Positions 9,218 through 18,501 of a stretch of 64,000 nt of DNA are shown piece by piece. Below the pieces are notes generated by a model. It searched no databases. It was not told where the DNA came from and saw only the letters and a list, made by a program, of their open reading frames with translations. The first letter of the stretch is position 1; each line of letters opens with the position of its first letter. This DNA is from Acinetobacter tandoii DSM 14970 = CIP 107469 (GTDB lineage Bacteria; Pseudomonadota; Gammaproteobacteria; Pseudomonadales; Moraxellaceae): positions 62,001 through 126,000 of the forward strand of contig NZ_KE007375.1 of assembly GCF_000400735.1 (NCBI RefSeq), given 5' to 3'. A program made the translations under genes and the position numbers.

Positions 9218-9241
9218 TTGTGCTGTTGCTACATAATAGCG
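9218..9241 (-). repeat. right terminal inverted repeat
   Basis: Read inward on the minus strand: CG-C-TATTATGTAGCAAC-A-GCACAA, the partner of 2713-2736 with two mismatches in 24. It lies 56 bases outside the start of the 141-aa gene. Confidence 0.9.
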
Positions 9242-9249
9242 TAATTTTC
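9242..9249. repeat. right copy of the 8-bp target site duplication
   Basis: TAATTTTC, identical to 2705-2712. The disrupted gene resumes at 9250. Confidence 0.9.
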
Positions 9250-10562
9250 CCTGCATCATTTGTTTTGAAAACTTCAAGGACTTTATTGCAATAGCTGAAT
9301 TACAAGATGTTAGGTTAAATACCAATAAGAATACTATCACAGCAACTTTAAAATTAATTTCAGAAAAAATACTCGTAACTTCATATAGTAAACTAACGAA
9401 ATTCGTAGATGTGTGTGATTTACATGAATTAGAAAAAGCACTTAATTTTGATGGATGGGAAAAAACAAGAACCCATTGGGCTATTAAAAATTCTGATTTA
9501 TTCGTAAATTTAGCCCCTCTCAATATTTTTGAAAATTTAGAAACCATCAAAACGACCTTCCCAAATCAAAATATTGACCTAATCAACCCACCTCAAATTA
9601 TCGGTCATCTAAATGCCACGATTAATACTGGTTTTAGTGTAGAAGCCCAACTTACTGTTATACCGCCATATATCTCAGATGTACCGGATTTTATAAATAA
9701 AGTTATAGAAATTAATGAAATAATTAATAATAAAAATGAAAATAGGGAAGTGTTTTATAGAGGACATGGGAAATTTTCCTATGAGTTGTTACCCTCTTTA
9801 TTGCGTGAAGATCCAAAAGGCAAAGGAAAAGTCTATTTAGAAGGTGAGCATCTTTTATTTCGAGAATTGTTAACTACAGAACCTCTGTCATTTAGTAATG
9901 ATATTAGTGGATTTGATATATTAACTCGTATGCAACATTACGGAATGCCCACTAGAATGCTTGATATATCAGGTAATCCTTTAACAGCATTATATTTTGC
10001 ATGTGAAAATTTAAAGAATGATGAAGATGGAGAAGTTCTTTTAATTTCGGTAAAAAAATCAGATATATGTTTCTATGACTCAGATAAAATATCTTGCTTA
10101 ACTAACTTAGCAAAACTTACAGCAAGTCAAAAAGATCTATTAGCTCAATATATTGTAAAATGCCAAAAAAATGATCCATCCAAGACTTTGTTAGATCATA
10201 CTGATCTTAACGAAAAAGTATATGAACAGTATCTACATTGTATATTGAATGAAAAACCATATTTCAAGCCTAGAATAGAAATTAAGGATCTTAAAAACAT
10301 CTTCTGCGTAAAAGGCAGATTAAATCAAGAAAGGATTATTGCTCAATCTGGTTCTTTTCTGATTTATGGACTTGATGCACAAGAATTACCTGAAAATGGT
10401 AATGATGACTTTACGGTACATAGAATTAGAATTAAGAAAGATGATAAAGAGAAAATATTAGAAGAGCTTGATTTACTAAAAATAAATCAAAGAACTGTCT
10501 ATCCAAGCATTGATAACTCTGCAAAATATATAAAGAATAGGTTAGAAAATTTCAAAATATAG
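9250..10562 (+). pseudogene. 3' part of an FRG-domain protein gene, split by a transposon
   Basis: Bases 9250-9251 complete codon 59 and the frame then runs without a stop to 10562 (codons 60-495). The FRG signature FYRGHG lies at about residues 227-232 of the rebuilt protein, followed by YGMPTRMLD (289-297) and ALYFACE, the usual FRG-domain pattern (PF08867). The domain function is unknown; such genes often occur in accessory regions, sometimes near defence genes. A GTG at 9411 would allow a 383-aa product retaining the whole domain, but no ribosome binding site is evident there. Composition is very AT-rich compared with the flanks. The split is very recent or neutral, since no other lesion is seen. 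Confidence 0.88.
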
Positions 10563-10796
10563 CCATCAAAAAATATATTCAATTACCAACTTCGATAACT
10601 TAAGACGTATCCAGCACTCTAAGTCATCCTATATGTGAATTCCTCCACCTTATGTCTAACTTCTCCTATAAGAATAAGGTGCTTTCATTTCAAGTCTAAT
10701 GCATTCTCAAATTTAGTATTAAAATTCCCTCTCCTGAGCAAGTTTTAAAACACTACTTTAAAGCGAAGCGCAAGTGAGGGTTTGAGAGAAGTAAAA

Positions 10797-11312
10797 CTAC
10801 CTCACCACACCCAACTTATTCCAAATCTCAGGCGTTAAAAACGTTGTCACCATCTTGTTCAAATCCACATAACGCAACAAACCATTCAACTGCTGCTTTA
10901 CTTCGGTATTCTTTACAATTTCCTCGCCTGTAATCTGTCCCAACTGCTGAAAACTTTCACCTACGGCTTGAATACCATCCGCCTGAATCACGGCTTTGGT
11001 TTGTGCCGAACATTGCTCGACCAAAATACGCTGTAACACCTGCGCCACGTTTTTATCTAGTGCCGTTTTCTGATCTTCCGTGACCTGACTAAACTGTTTT
11101 AAATCAGGATGTGTCGATAACGCCACAAATGTCCACTGCAACACCGCAGTTTTATCGGTCGCCGTGGTCGATTTCACTAAACAGTCACTCAGTTGATCCA
11201 CCGTACTACTCGCCATACTCATTTGCGTTGCACCCAAAACTGTGGCTGCCAACAACACCGCACGCCCAAGACCCGACCATTTCCCCAGAGTTTTCACAAG
11301 CTGAACAGACAT
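10797..11312 (-). CDS. exported protein of unknown function
   Basis: 171 aa from ATG 11312 (GGAA upstream); a GTG at 11351 in frame is an alternative. Residues about 17-35 form a hydrophobic signal segment (RAVLLAATVLGATQMSMA) with a likely cleavage after ASMA-type residues, so the product is probably periplasmic. The mature part is helical with two cysteines (in SDCLV and EQCSA) that could pair. I do not recognise a named family. It is transcribed in the same direction as the next exported protein gene at 11447, separated by 134 bases. Confidence 0.75.
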   Translation of the reverse strand: MSVQLVKTLGKWSGLGRAVLLAATVLGATQMSMASSTVDQLSDCLVKSTTATDKTAVLQWTFVALSTHPDLKQFSQVTEDQKTALDKNVAQVLQRILVEQCSAQTKAVIQADGIQAVGESFQQLGQITGEEIVKNTEVKQQLNGLLRYVDLNKMVTTFLTPEIWNKLGVVR

Positions 11313-11446
11313 CTGCTGAATTCCAATAACTGATTGGCTTCTTTGTAGCACAGGACTTTAGCATTGGTTGTTATGACTCTGTATCTCGTGGGGTACTGAG
11401 TTAATCCAACTCACCGAGAGGCATCCACAACCTGATCAAACATGAT

Positions 11447-11929
11447 TTAATATTGCGCTAAATCTCGCTCTCGACAAGACAGTTCATAATATTCAGCTTG
11501 CGGACGTCTTTTCAGACTGTGGCTATAATAATCAGTCTCATCCTTTGCTCTCGCTGCTAAAGTACATTGATTCTTTTTAGCAAATTGTTGCAGTGCATCT
11601 AAATCCGAAGTCTTGCTCAATACAGCACCCCAACCTTCACTGACACAACAGCCCACATATTCAGACATATATTCATCTGACACCGCGACCACGCTTTGCC
11701 CCATAAACTTGAGTGGTTTTTTAATGCTAAACACATCGTTATAGTCATAACGGGAAACTTCAGGTTTCTTGGCAATAAAACCACCTGCTTGTAAAGTTTT
11801 AAAGGTTGGAAAATCTTGTTTCGCAGTGCCCATTCCTCGATAAGTTGCCATGTCCGCTGCCATCGTCATTGAAGAAAAACCAATAGTCAGCCACAGTAAA
11901 CTTTTTGAACCCCAATTTTTTACCTTCAT
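11447..11929 (-). CDS. exported protein of unknown function, cysteine-containing
   Basis: 160 aa with a clear signal peptide (about 1-24, SLLWLTIGFSSMTMAA) and a good ribosome binding site (GGAG) upstream. The mature region has four cysteines, including a CC pair (EYVGCCVSE) and a C-terminal YELSCRERD, suggesting disulfides in the periplasm. No family is recognised. It is the upstream member of a possible two-gene unit with 10797-11312; both encode small secreted proteins of about the same size. Confidence 0.8.
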   Translation of the reverse strand: MKVKNWGSKSLLWLTIGFSSMTMAADMATYRGMGTAKQDFPTFKTLQAGGFIAKKPEVSRYDYNDVFSIKKPLKFMGQSVVAVSDEYMSEYVGCCVSEGWGAVLSKTSDLDALQQFAKKNQCTLAARAKDETDYYSHSLKRRPQAEYYELSCRERDLAQY

Positions 11930-12151
11930 CTTTATTCTCCATTGTTATTGCTATAAGACAGCCCAGCATTTTAATGCAGATCTAGTCTAAAACCACTGAT
12001 AATCTTAATCATTCAGTCTCTTTTATTTCCTGTGTCCCTTACTCATCATTCATTACGACTAAAGACAACAAAGCATGGCTTAAACTGCTCATCGGGCTAT
12101 GCTATGGTGAAGCAGAATAATTCCAGACATAACAACATAGAGAGAAAAATC

Positions 12152-12730
12152 ATGTCCAAACAAATTCTCATGCTGGTCGGTGACTATGCTGAAGATTACG
12201 AAACTATGGTGCCTTTCCAGTTTTTAACAGGACTCGGTTATACCGTACATGCAGTCTGTCCAGACAAAAAATCGGGCGACAGTATTGCCACAGCGATTCA
12301 TGACTTTGAAGGGGAACAAACCTACAGCGAAAAGCGTGGACACAACTTTGCCATCAACCATGATTTTGATGTCGTGAATACCGCAGACTATATTGGCTTA
12401 GTCGTTCCAGGAGGACGCGCACCCGAATATTTACGCATGAATGCCCGTGTAATTGAAATTGTGCAAGAATTTGATACAGCAAAGAAACCGATTGCTGCGG
12501 TATGTCACGGTGCACAGATTCTGGCCGCTGCCAATGTGCTGCAAGGTCGTACCTGTTCTGCCTACCCTGCGTGTGCAGCAGAAGTAAAACTGGCGGGCGG
12601 AAAGTATGCTGATATTGCAGTCACGGAAGCAGTAACGGATGGACATTTGGTCACAGCACCTGCTTGGCCTGCACACCCTGCTTGGTTGGCACAGTTTGTA
12701 AAAGTTTTAGGGGCAAGCATTCAGATTTAA
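12152..12730 (+). CDS. DJ-1/PfpI family protein
   Basis: 192 aa from ATG 12152, with AGAGAG upstream; a longer frame from 12032 adds an unrelated N-terminus. The class I glutamine-amidotransferase-like fold is shown by [12 protein letters not shown] near the start, [14 protein letters not shown], and the nucleophile elbow [12 protein letters not shown] with Cys at about 118. Family members are cysteine peptidases, glyoxalase-type enzymes or chaperones, and the sequence does not decide among them. It is a single-gene unit followed by a hairpin at 12752-12780. Confidence 0.88.
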   Translation: MSKQILMLVGDYAEDYETMVPFQFLTGLGYTVHAVCPDKKSGDSIATAIHDFEGEQTYSEKRGHNFAINHDFDVVNTADYIGLVVPGGRAPEYLRMNARVIEIVQEFDTAKKPIAAVCHGAQILAAANVLQGRTCSAYPACAAEVKLAGGKYADIAVTEAVTDGHLVTAPAWPAHPAWLAQFVKVLGASIQI

Positions 12731-13072
12731 AAAATTATCTAGCGAGTAGTGTTGTGTTCTAGGCGGACTATAGAACACAATGCGAAAGTAGCTATTTCGT
12801 CCAAAATAACTGATGATGTATAGTCGTGAACTTATTCCAGCACCAATAAAAATAGCCCTCTTGATTTTATAATAAGGTATGCATTTTTAAGGTGTTGGAT
12901 GGCCAATCTCCCTAACAGAAAGGGGGAAAATTACGATTATTAAGCCACCTCAAAATAAATTGAATTTTCCTAACTGTTCAGCATTTTTTATGCATTCTAA
13001 CAACTATTTCTTTACTGTATTCAGTGATGATACTTCAGTCTAATAATCTACTTTAGCTTAACCTTCAACCGC
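12731..13072. other. 342-bp convergent intergenic stretch
   Basis: It lies between the 3' ends of the DJ-1/PfpI gene and the lipoprotein gene at 13073. Apart from the inverted repeat at 12752-12780 it holds no reading frame, repeat or T-run hairpin that I can support. Confidence 0.6.
12752..12780. repeat. perfect 10-bp inverted repeat
   Basis: TTGTGTTCTA, spacer GGCGGACTA, TAGAACACAA, 21 bases after the DJ-1/PfpI gene stop. It could be an end-of-transcript hairpin, but there is no T-run on either side as in an ordinary intrinsic terminator. Confidence 0.5.
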
Positions 13073-14047
13073 CTATTGCCCTTGTTTCAACATACGTTTT
13101 GCACCTGCATGGTTATAATTACTCGCAAGATTTTGCAAAATTTTATTGGCTTGCCCTTTCGGGTTAGAAAAACGGCTGCTATAAGCAGGCACACTGGTCA
13201 AACAACGGGCAACCAACATACCTGAATCGATATATACACTAGCATTTGTTCCTGCCAATTTTCCATAGTTATAGGCACGTTGTGCACTGTTACATGCGTT
13301 TAGCTTATTCGTACCTTTGCTTAAATCTCGACGAGCAGTGACATAAGCTTTGAGCTGCTGTTGTTGGGGCGTTTCAACCACTGGAGCAGTTACATTTTGT
13401 GAAGTTTCCACAGTAGGTTTGCTTTCTTTCTTTTTCTCAGTATCTTTTTTATTATCAGGTTCTTTGGCTATTTCAATTTTACTGTTTTTTGTCGTTACGG
13501 CATTTTTTGTTGTTTTCTTCTCAGTCGAATTTCCCCCTATATTTTTATACCATTGATGAGCTTCATCTGCACTCAACATACGGGTTTGTAAGCTCACAGC
13601 GCGCGCAGAAAGATTGCTTTCCAACTTTCCTTCTGCTGTCGGTTCAATCGAAACAATCCAACGTTCATCTGGCAATACGCACTCATAAGCACCTATGCCC
13701 TGTTTCACATTACCATTTGCCATCAACCGCTTTTTTTGGGCCTGATCTTTGACTAAATGCAAATTACTTTTATACAGCAAACCAAATTTTCCACCTTTAG
13801 CATGACAATAACTCCCTAAATACTTACGTGGATAGAGTGCCTGAGGTTCTGTGCTTTTTTGTTGTTGTCCCCAATCATAAACATATTCTTTCGCACCACC
13901 ATTCGCAGCATTCAATTTTTTCTGGTCAATTAAAGCTTGTGGAGTAGCATATTTATTGATGGAATCGGTACTGAAATTACTGATGTGGTTACATCCCTGT
14001 AAAGTCATTCCCATCGCCCCAATGAAAATAAATTGTTTTAAATTCAC
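13073..14047 (-). CDS. predicted lipoprotein of unknown function
   Basis: 324 aa with a GTG start at 14047 preceded by GAGAA. The signal ends in a lipobox, MTLQGC, placing a lipidated Cys at about residue 19, so the product is an envelope lipoprotein. The middle (about 170-230) is a low-complexity Lys/Thr/Glu linker (TEKKTTKN, DTEKKKESK). The C-terminal part has regularly spaced Cys residues (NACNSA, ARCLTS). The domain architecture is lipid anchor, N-terminal domain, charged linker, C-terminal domain. No family name can be given. Confidence 0.8.
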   Translation of the reverse strand: MNLKQFIFIGAMGMTLQGCNHISNFSTDSINKYATPQALIDQKKLNAANGGAKEYVYDWGQQQKSTEPQALYPRKYLGSYCHAKGGKFGLLYKSNLHLVKDQAQKKRLMANGNVKQGIGAYECVLPDERWIVSIEPTAEGKLESNLSARAVSLQTRMLSADEAHQWYKNIGGNSTEKKTTKNAVTTKNSKIEIAKEPDNKKDTEKKKESKPTVETSQNVTAPVVETPQQQQLKAYVTARRDLSKGTNKLNACNSAQRAYNYGKLAGTNASVYIDSGMLVARCLTSVPAYSSRFSNPKGQANKILQNLASNYNHAGAKRMLKQGQ

Positions 14048-14336
14048 GTCGTCGTTCTCAATAAATTATTTTATTATTTAAAAATATCGTAAATTACATA
14101 AAATAACAAACCATAGGTTACTGATTTTAATATTCATTTTTTGTTTTTATTGAAAACCAGATCAAGCAAACTATATTTAATGTTAAATAATTTATACTTT
14201 TAACTTTTTGATTGTATCAATTAACACAATTTTCTTAAGTAGACTCTACGGAAATGGATTTATAAAAAATATTTTTATATCAGTTAGATAAAAATAAACT
14301 CACCTGCCCAAGCTTCAATACATGATGATCGACCAA

Positions 14337-15419
14337 CTACTTGACTACTGCTTCAATTTTATCTAATTCCCACACGCCTCCCGCAGCTAAACCTTTACAC
14401 ATGCCTGTCCAACGGTCCACCGTTTGCACAAACTGTTGCCCATTCCACACCCATTCTGCAATTGCCCAACAGTCACCAATGCCTCGCCCTTTTTGCCCAC
14501 TATAAATATGGCCCTCCGAAAAATCTGACGCAGTTTCAGTAATAAAAGTTGCAGGACCTTTAAGGGAAGCATCTAATACCCACATGCCATAACCTTCATT
14601 ATAAGCGGCACGCCAGCATAGCGTTGAGGCCAATACCTTTTGTCCACTCAGTTTATACAGTTGAATTGGTTGCGCCTCCTGTCCCTCACCTGTATAGACT
14701 CCTTCACAAAACCCTTCACCCATGTCCTCAGTTTTAGGTTGCGATGACATCAACGTTTTATGCAAAGTTTGATAGGGTGCTTGAGTTGGCTCTAAAATCC
14801 GATAGGGTTGATTTGCCGTCTTCACTTGTTTCACTACGAATTTGGGGATAGCAGCTAAAACACTTGCTTCACTATTGCTCCCTTTTTTAATCAAAGCATC
14901 CTTTGTATTCAGCCGCTTTTGAAAATCATCCATTTTGAGCAACGTTGCGGTCATGCCTTTGTCTGAAATTTGCCAATGTAAATCCTGATGCTTAAACTCA
15001 ATTTTGACATTTTGAGCCGCAACTTCTAATAAAGCATTCACTTGGGACTTAGATAGCACACCCATTAAAGGAAGTTGATTGCCCTCCACACTCACCATAC
15101 CTAAATCCCGATTATTCACAAAAAAATGAATATTCCGAACCTTAGACACAGGCAATTCTTCTTCTTCAAAACTGGCTAAAGCAAATTCTGCGGTTACTGC
15201 TTGCTTCGCACCTGCGTGACGCGTCAAAAGTATTGATGCGGGTTCAGATTGACTGAAATCATCATTTTGGTAACCTGCCGCACGGCATGTACCTGTATTG
15301 CTACAATAAAGTTCCCAGTCCTCATGAGAAAAGGATGTTCCTTTAATATCTTGCGCCAAAATGGCTGTACTGAATACGGCGAGACAGGTGGTGGAAATAA
15401 AATAAGGGATAAATTTCAT
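14337..15419 (-). CDS. DUF1176 domain exported protein
   Basis: Residues after the signal (HEDWELYCSNTGTCRAAGYQ) are the hallmark of DUF1176, a periplasmic family of unknown biochemical role. The start is uncertain: 15419 gives a classic 22-residue signal peptide (MKFIPYFIS...AILA); in-frame starts at 15446, 15449 (ATG) and 15503 (TTG) exist and none has a strong ribosome binding site. Length is 360 aa from the chosen start. Cysteines recur in FCEGVYTGEG, TLCWRAAYNEGYG, GDCWAI and TGMCKG, consistent with disulfides. It sits downstream of the sbmA-like gene on the same strand but behind a terminator. Confidence 0.85.
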   Translation of the reverse strand: MKFIPYFISTTCLAVFSTAILAQDIKGTSFSHEDWELYCSNTGTCRAAGYQNDDFSQSEPASILLTRHAGAKQAVTAEFALASFEEEELPVSKVRNIHFFVNNRDLGMVSVEGNQLPLMGVLSKSQVNALLEVAAQNVKIEFKHQDLHWQISDKGMTATLLKMDDFQKRLNTKDALIKKGSNSEASVLAAIPKFVVKQVKTANQPYRILEPTQAPYQTLHKTLMSSQPKTEDMGEGFCEGVYTGEGQEAQPIQLYKLSGQKVLASTLCWRAAYNEGYGMWVLDASLKGPATFITETASDFSEGHIYSGQKGRGIGDCWAIAEWVWNGQQFVQTVDRWTGMCKGLAAGGVWELDKIEAVVK

Positions 15420-15512
15420 CAGGAAGGCACTGTTATTTATTGTCATCATTATTTTTAGTTTAACGCTTTTCAGGTATTTGAACAAAATGGCATTACTTTC
15501 CAAGTGAAAAAA

Positions 15513-15535
15513 ACCTGCAAAAATGCAGGTTTTTC
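15513..15535 (-). terminator. intrinsic terminator after the sbmA-like gene
   Basis: ACCTGCA, loop of four A (T on the minus strand), TGCAGGT, flanked by an A-run on one side and TTTT on the other, so it can act in both directions. It separates the sbmA-like gene from the DUF1176 gene. Confidence 0.85.
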
Positions 15536-15553
15536 ATTCGATAAACCGCTCAA

Positions 15554-16747
15554 TTATTCATCTAAAATCGATTCAAAGGCTTTCAAACGTTTGTAAATGG
15601 ACAACAGTTCAATAATGGTTTTCCAAGACATAATTAAATATTGGAAAGATTCACGAACTTTATCAAAAACATTCCCAATCTGATTGACCAAACCTAAGGT
15701 CATTTTCCCCGCTGCAATAGATGGGAATAGCACCACTAAGCTATATAAAATATCAAGTTGTCGGTACCAAGTTGCTACCAAGTTAAAATAGGCATAATGA
15801 AAATACAGACGGAAATAGTTTTTGCGCACACGACTAAAAAGTTCGGCTAAGGTTGCAGGCTGCGCACGATCTGCATGATCTTCTCCATAGACCAATTCTT
15901 TACGATATGCTGCTTCCACTTTCTGATTATTAAATTCCAAACCTGGCAGCTTATTCCCTACAACCATCAATAATACGGTACCAAAAATCGCCCAAATAAT
16001 AGATGCCCAGACCAATGAATGTTGCACTTCTCCCACTATCGGTAATACAGGCACATGTTTGGACAGATCAAATAAAATAGGCAAGAAAGCGACCAAAATC
16101 ATAATGGCTTTAATCAGCTCTACCCCCAAATCTTCCATAATGGTGGCAAAACGCATGGTGTCTTCTTGCACACGCTGCGAAGCACCTTCAACTTGGCGCA
16201 GTTTTTCCCAACGTTCCGTATAGTATTCGTTCATCGCTGTACGCCAACGGAATACATAGTGACTGGTAAAGAAAGCATTAATCACAGCAAACGTTACTGC
16301 GACCATCGCAATGTAGAGAAAGGTTAAGGTGCCCATATATAAGTCTTTAATATCGCCACCTTTGCCCAACATATTTTGGATTAAGTCCCAAAATGGGCCA
16401 TACCAAGCGTTGATTGCAACACTGACCTGTACGCCAAACCAGATGTTAAACAAAATAAAAGCAGAGCCCCAAATCGACCAACGTTGCCACTTATTGTCGG
16501 AAAAAAACTTCCAGAACAAAGCAAAGAATGCCGTTGAGATAAAGAACCAGACATAAAACCATAAAAATGAAGGTGACCAAAAACGACTCACGCCTACAGG
16601 TAACTCTGCATTTGTATATCCCTGTGGCCATCCAATGGCACTTCCCCATGTATTTCCACCTGTGTACCATAAAGTCATATTAAGCACAGACCAGAGCAAC
16701 ACCGAAATAAAAAACCATTTGGGATTTGGAAAAAATGATTTAAACAT
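15554..16747 (-). CDS. sbmA: SbmA/BacA-like peptide transporter
   Basis: An inner-membrane protein importing peptides such as proline-rich antimicrobial peptides and microcins by the proton gradient, as known for SbmA/BacA. 397 aa from ATG 16747, close to the family length; an upstream in-frame start at 16885 adds about 46 basic residues that the family lacks. Typical sequences are [13 protein letters not shown] at the N-terminus, [13 protein letters not shown] and the [14 protein letters not shown] block, with about seven to eight membrane segments. The nucleotide-binding domain found in ABC relatives is absent, as expected. It is divergent from the small gene at 17215, with a 467-bp gap. 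Confidence 0.9.
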   Translation of the reverse strand: MFKSFFPNPKWFFISVLLWSVLNMTLWYTGGNTWGSAIGWPQGYTNAELPVGVSRFWSPSFLWFYVWFFISTAFFALFWKFFSDNKWQRWSIWGSAFILFNIWFGVQVSVAINAWYGPFWDLIQNMLGKGGDIKDLYMGTLTFLYIAMVAVTFAVINAFFTSHYVFRWRTAMNEYYTERWEKLRQVEGASQRVQEDTMRFATIMEDLGVELIKAIMILVAFLPILFDLSKHVPVLPIVGEVQHSLVWASIIWAIFGTVLLMVVGNKLPGLEFNNQKVEAAYRKELVYGEDHADRAQPATLAELFSRVRKNYFRLYFHYAYFNLVATWYRQLDILYSLVVLFPSIAAGKMTLGLVNQIGNVFDKVRESFQYLIMSWKTIIELLSIYKRLKAFESILDE

Positions 16748-17214
16748 TGAACCCGAAAATCCTTGAGTTGTTTGAATGAATATCCTTGGAATACTAATCC
16801 TAATTTTGTAATTTATGGTACGAACTTTTACAGATATTTGTACCTTTTTCGATGATAAACACTTGTTTATGAAAACAATTCTCATTTACTGTGTTGATCT
16901 ATTAAATCTATCTCATAATTTTTCACGTTTATTGTGTTCGCACTGAAATATAAGAATTCCGACTATGCGCCCAAATTCTTTTACATAAATATTCTATTCT
17001 CAGTGGATAAGCCACCCTATATTGCTTTTATGTTGGTTTTACAGAAAAATCAGACAGACATAGAATAGACTTTTGATTTTTATCAAGATCAATAACATTT
17101 TCTTATTGTTATTCCATCGAATATTTTGTATTTCTGATACAGAGCAATCTATGTCAAAAAGGAATAATGCTACTCTGGTGCCATAAAATTAACTAAATTC
17201 AAAAGGAGAATAAT
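16748..17214. other. 467-bp divergent promoter region
   Basis: This AT-rich region between the sbmA-like gene and the 64-aa gene must hold the promoters of both. I see a Fur-like 15-mer (16870-16884) and an imperfect repeat AATAACA/TGTTATT (about 17090-17115), but no confident -35/-10 pair and no coding frame. Confidence 0.5.
16870..16884 (-). promoter_or_regulatory. Fur-box-like sequence upstream of the sbmA-like gene
   Basis: TGAGAATTGTTTTCA on the minus strand matches 11 of 14 defined positions of the 7-1-7 consensus TGATAATNATTATCA. It is about 125 bases upstream of the sbmA-like start. In such an AT-rich region a match of this quality could be chance. Confidence 0.25.
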
Positions 17215-17409
17215 ATGGAATCATTTGTAATCGAACTCATTAAACCGATTACCCTAGAAAAAGAAAACCACACGGCAAAATTCTTTGAAGAAGGCACTGT
17301 TCTTAAAGTCTTATTAAAAACACCCAACTCTTTATTGGTCAGTGATGATGCCAAATTTAGTTTTACTGTAGATTTAAATGATGAAGATATCATTTGGCGT
17401 AAACTCTAA
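17215..17409 (+). CDS. small 64-aa protein of unknown function
   Basis: Begins MESFVIELIKPITLEKENHT and has an excellent ribosome binding site (AAAGGAGAA, six to seven bases before ATG). It is acidic, with no membrane segment or signal. Alternating hydrophobic and polar residues (VLKVLLKT, FSFTVDLND) suggest a small beta-rich fold. No family is recognised. It stands alone between two non-coding stretches; the strong start signal and clean frame are the reasons to call it a gene. Confidence 0.75.
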   Translation: MESFVIELIKPITLEKENHTAKFFEEGTVLKVLLKTPNSLLVSDDAKFSFTVDLNDEDIIWRKL

Positions 17410-17446
17410 AATTTTTTCAGGATTCATGAGTTTTGCTTATATAACG

Positions 17447-17467
17447 CTCCATATCAGGTATATGGAG
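17447..17467. repeat. hairpin after the 64-aa gene
   Basis: CTCCATAT, loop CAGGT, ATATGGAG: a perfect 8-bp stem 38 bases after the stop at 17409. It is not followed by T residues, so it may stabilise the transcript end instead of terminating it. Confidence 0.45.
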
Positions 17468-17654
17468 TAATGATTTCCGCAAGCTTTAATCAAGCAAATT
17501 AAAGCATGGATAAAGATCCCTAAATCGATAACAATAATTTTCAGCAAAACACAAATGCTATATTTACATTCGGTCAATTCAACTTATTATGTATTTGTTT
17601 CTTTACTCCACACACAGATGGAATTGTGTGAATGTCCCACAAGGTTTTTGAAAG

Positions 17655-18473
17655 ATGAAAAAAATAATTCTTGCTAGCTTAATCGCGATGTCCGCACAAT
17701 TCGCATTTGCCGAAAGCAAACCTGCGACAGTCGATCCAGCTTTTGCTGAAGTTGAAGCCATGGTCAAAGCCAACAATATGACAGGTGCCTATCAAGCATT
17801 AGAAAAACTCGGCAAAGCAGGCAATCCCCAAGCCCTCTACAATTTAGGCTATTTAACCCAAGTTGGACAAGGGACAACCAAAGATGAAAAGAAAGCCATT
17901 CAGCTTTATGAACAATCGGCCAGTAAAGGTTATCCTGTTGCAGACTATGTGCTGGGTAAAAATTATTTAGCAGGTTCTTTGGGTTTAAAACAAGATACAT
18001 CGAAAGCCAAACAATATTTTGAAAAAGCCTCTGCTAAGGGTTTTAGCGATGCAACAGTCGACCTAGCCGTTTTACTTTTTGCAGAAAACAATCCTGCCTC
18101 AGACAAACTGGCATTACAAAAGCTTGATCCTTTAGTTAAAAAAGGAAATTTCCAAGCAATTCATGCGAAAGCCTTGTATGACATTAGCACTGGTTTCAAG
18201 AACAAAGATGAAGCTCCAATCAAGCAAGGTCTAGCCAGTATTCAAACCTTGGCGCAAAAAGGCTATATTCCTGCATTGATGGCGGTAGGCAACATGTTTA
18301 CCAATGGTAATATCGTGCCGCAAAACTTGCCTGAAGCGAAAAAAATCTTCACGGCGCTTGCGAAAGAAAATGTACCACAAGCTCAAGAATCATTAGCTGT
18401 GGTTGAGAAAATGATGGCTGAACAGGCGAAAGCATCAACTGCATCTTCAACTAAAGCCGCGAAAAAAAGCTAA
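17655..18473 (+). CDS. exported Sel1-repeat (TPR-like) protein
   Basis: 272 aa with a signal peptide (MKKIILASLIAMSAQFAFA, cleavage before ESKP). Sel1-like helical repeats are visible: PQALYNLGYLTQVGQGTTKD, then YPVADYVLGKNYLAG and FSDATVDLAVLLFAE, plus YIPALMAVGNMFTNG near the C-terminus. Such repeats mediate protein contacts in the periplasm; the partner is unknown. The C-terminus is Lys/Ala/Ser rich. It is a single-gene unit with a strong terminator at 18502-18527. Confidence 0.88.
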   Translation: MKKIILASLIAMSAQFAFAESKPATVDPAFAEVEAMVKANNMTGAYQALEKLGKAGNPQALYNLGYLTQVGQGTTKDEKKAIQLYEQSASKGYPVADYVLGKNYLAGSLGLKQDTSKAKQYFEKASAKGFSDATVDLAVLLFAENNPASDKLALQKLDPLVKKGNFQAIHAKALYDISTGFKNKDEAPIKQGLASIQTLAQKGYIPALMAVGNMFTNGNIVPQNLPEAKKIFTALAKENVPQAQESLAVVEKMMAEQAKASTASSTKAAKKS

Positions 18474-18501
18474 TTTATCCCGATCACTTGTTGGTATAGA
18501 A

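Larger units (their letters stand above)
2713..9241. mobile_element. IS1595-family transposon carrying a Type III restriction-modification system
   Basis: A 6529-bp unit bounded by 24-bp imperfect inverted repeats (2713-2736 and 9218-9241, 22 of 24 identical) and flanked by a perfect 8-bp duplication TAATTTTC. It contains an intact IS1595-type transposase (+, 7715-8740) near the right end. The passengers are res, mod and a DUF6471 gene (all -), plus a 141-aa gene (-) between the transposase and the right end. Excision in silico rejoins a foreign FRG-domain gene in frame, which fixes both boundaries independently of the repeats. IS1595 relatives that carry passenger genes are known as transporter IS; a full Type III system as cargo is what makes this one notable. 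Family assignment rests on the transposase and the duplication length. Confidence 0.92.

Noticed and set aside
16748-16885. Longer N-terminus of the sbmA-like gene.
   Set aside because: The added 46 basic residues are not part of the family, and the ATG at 16747 starts at the conserved N-terminus.
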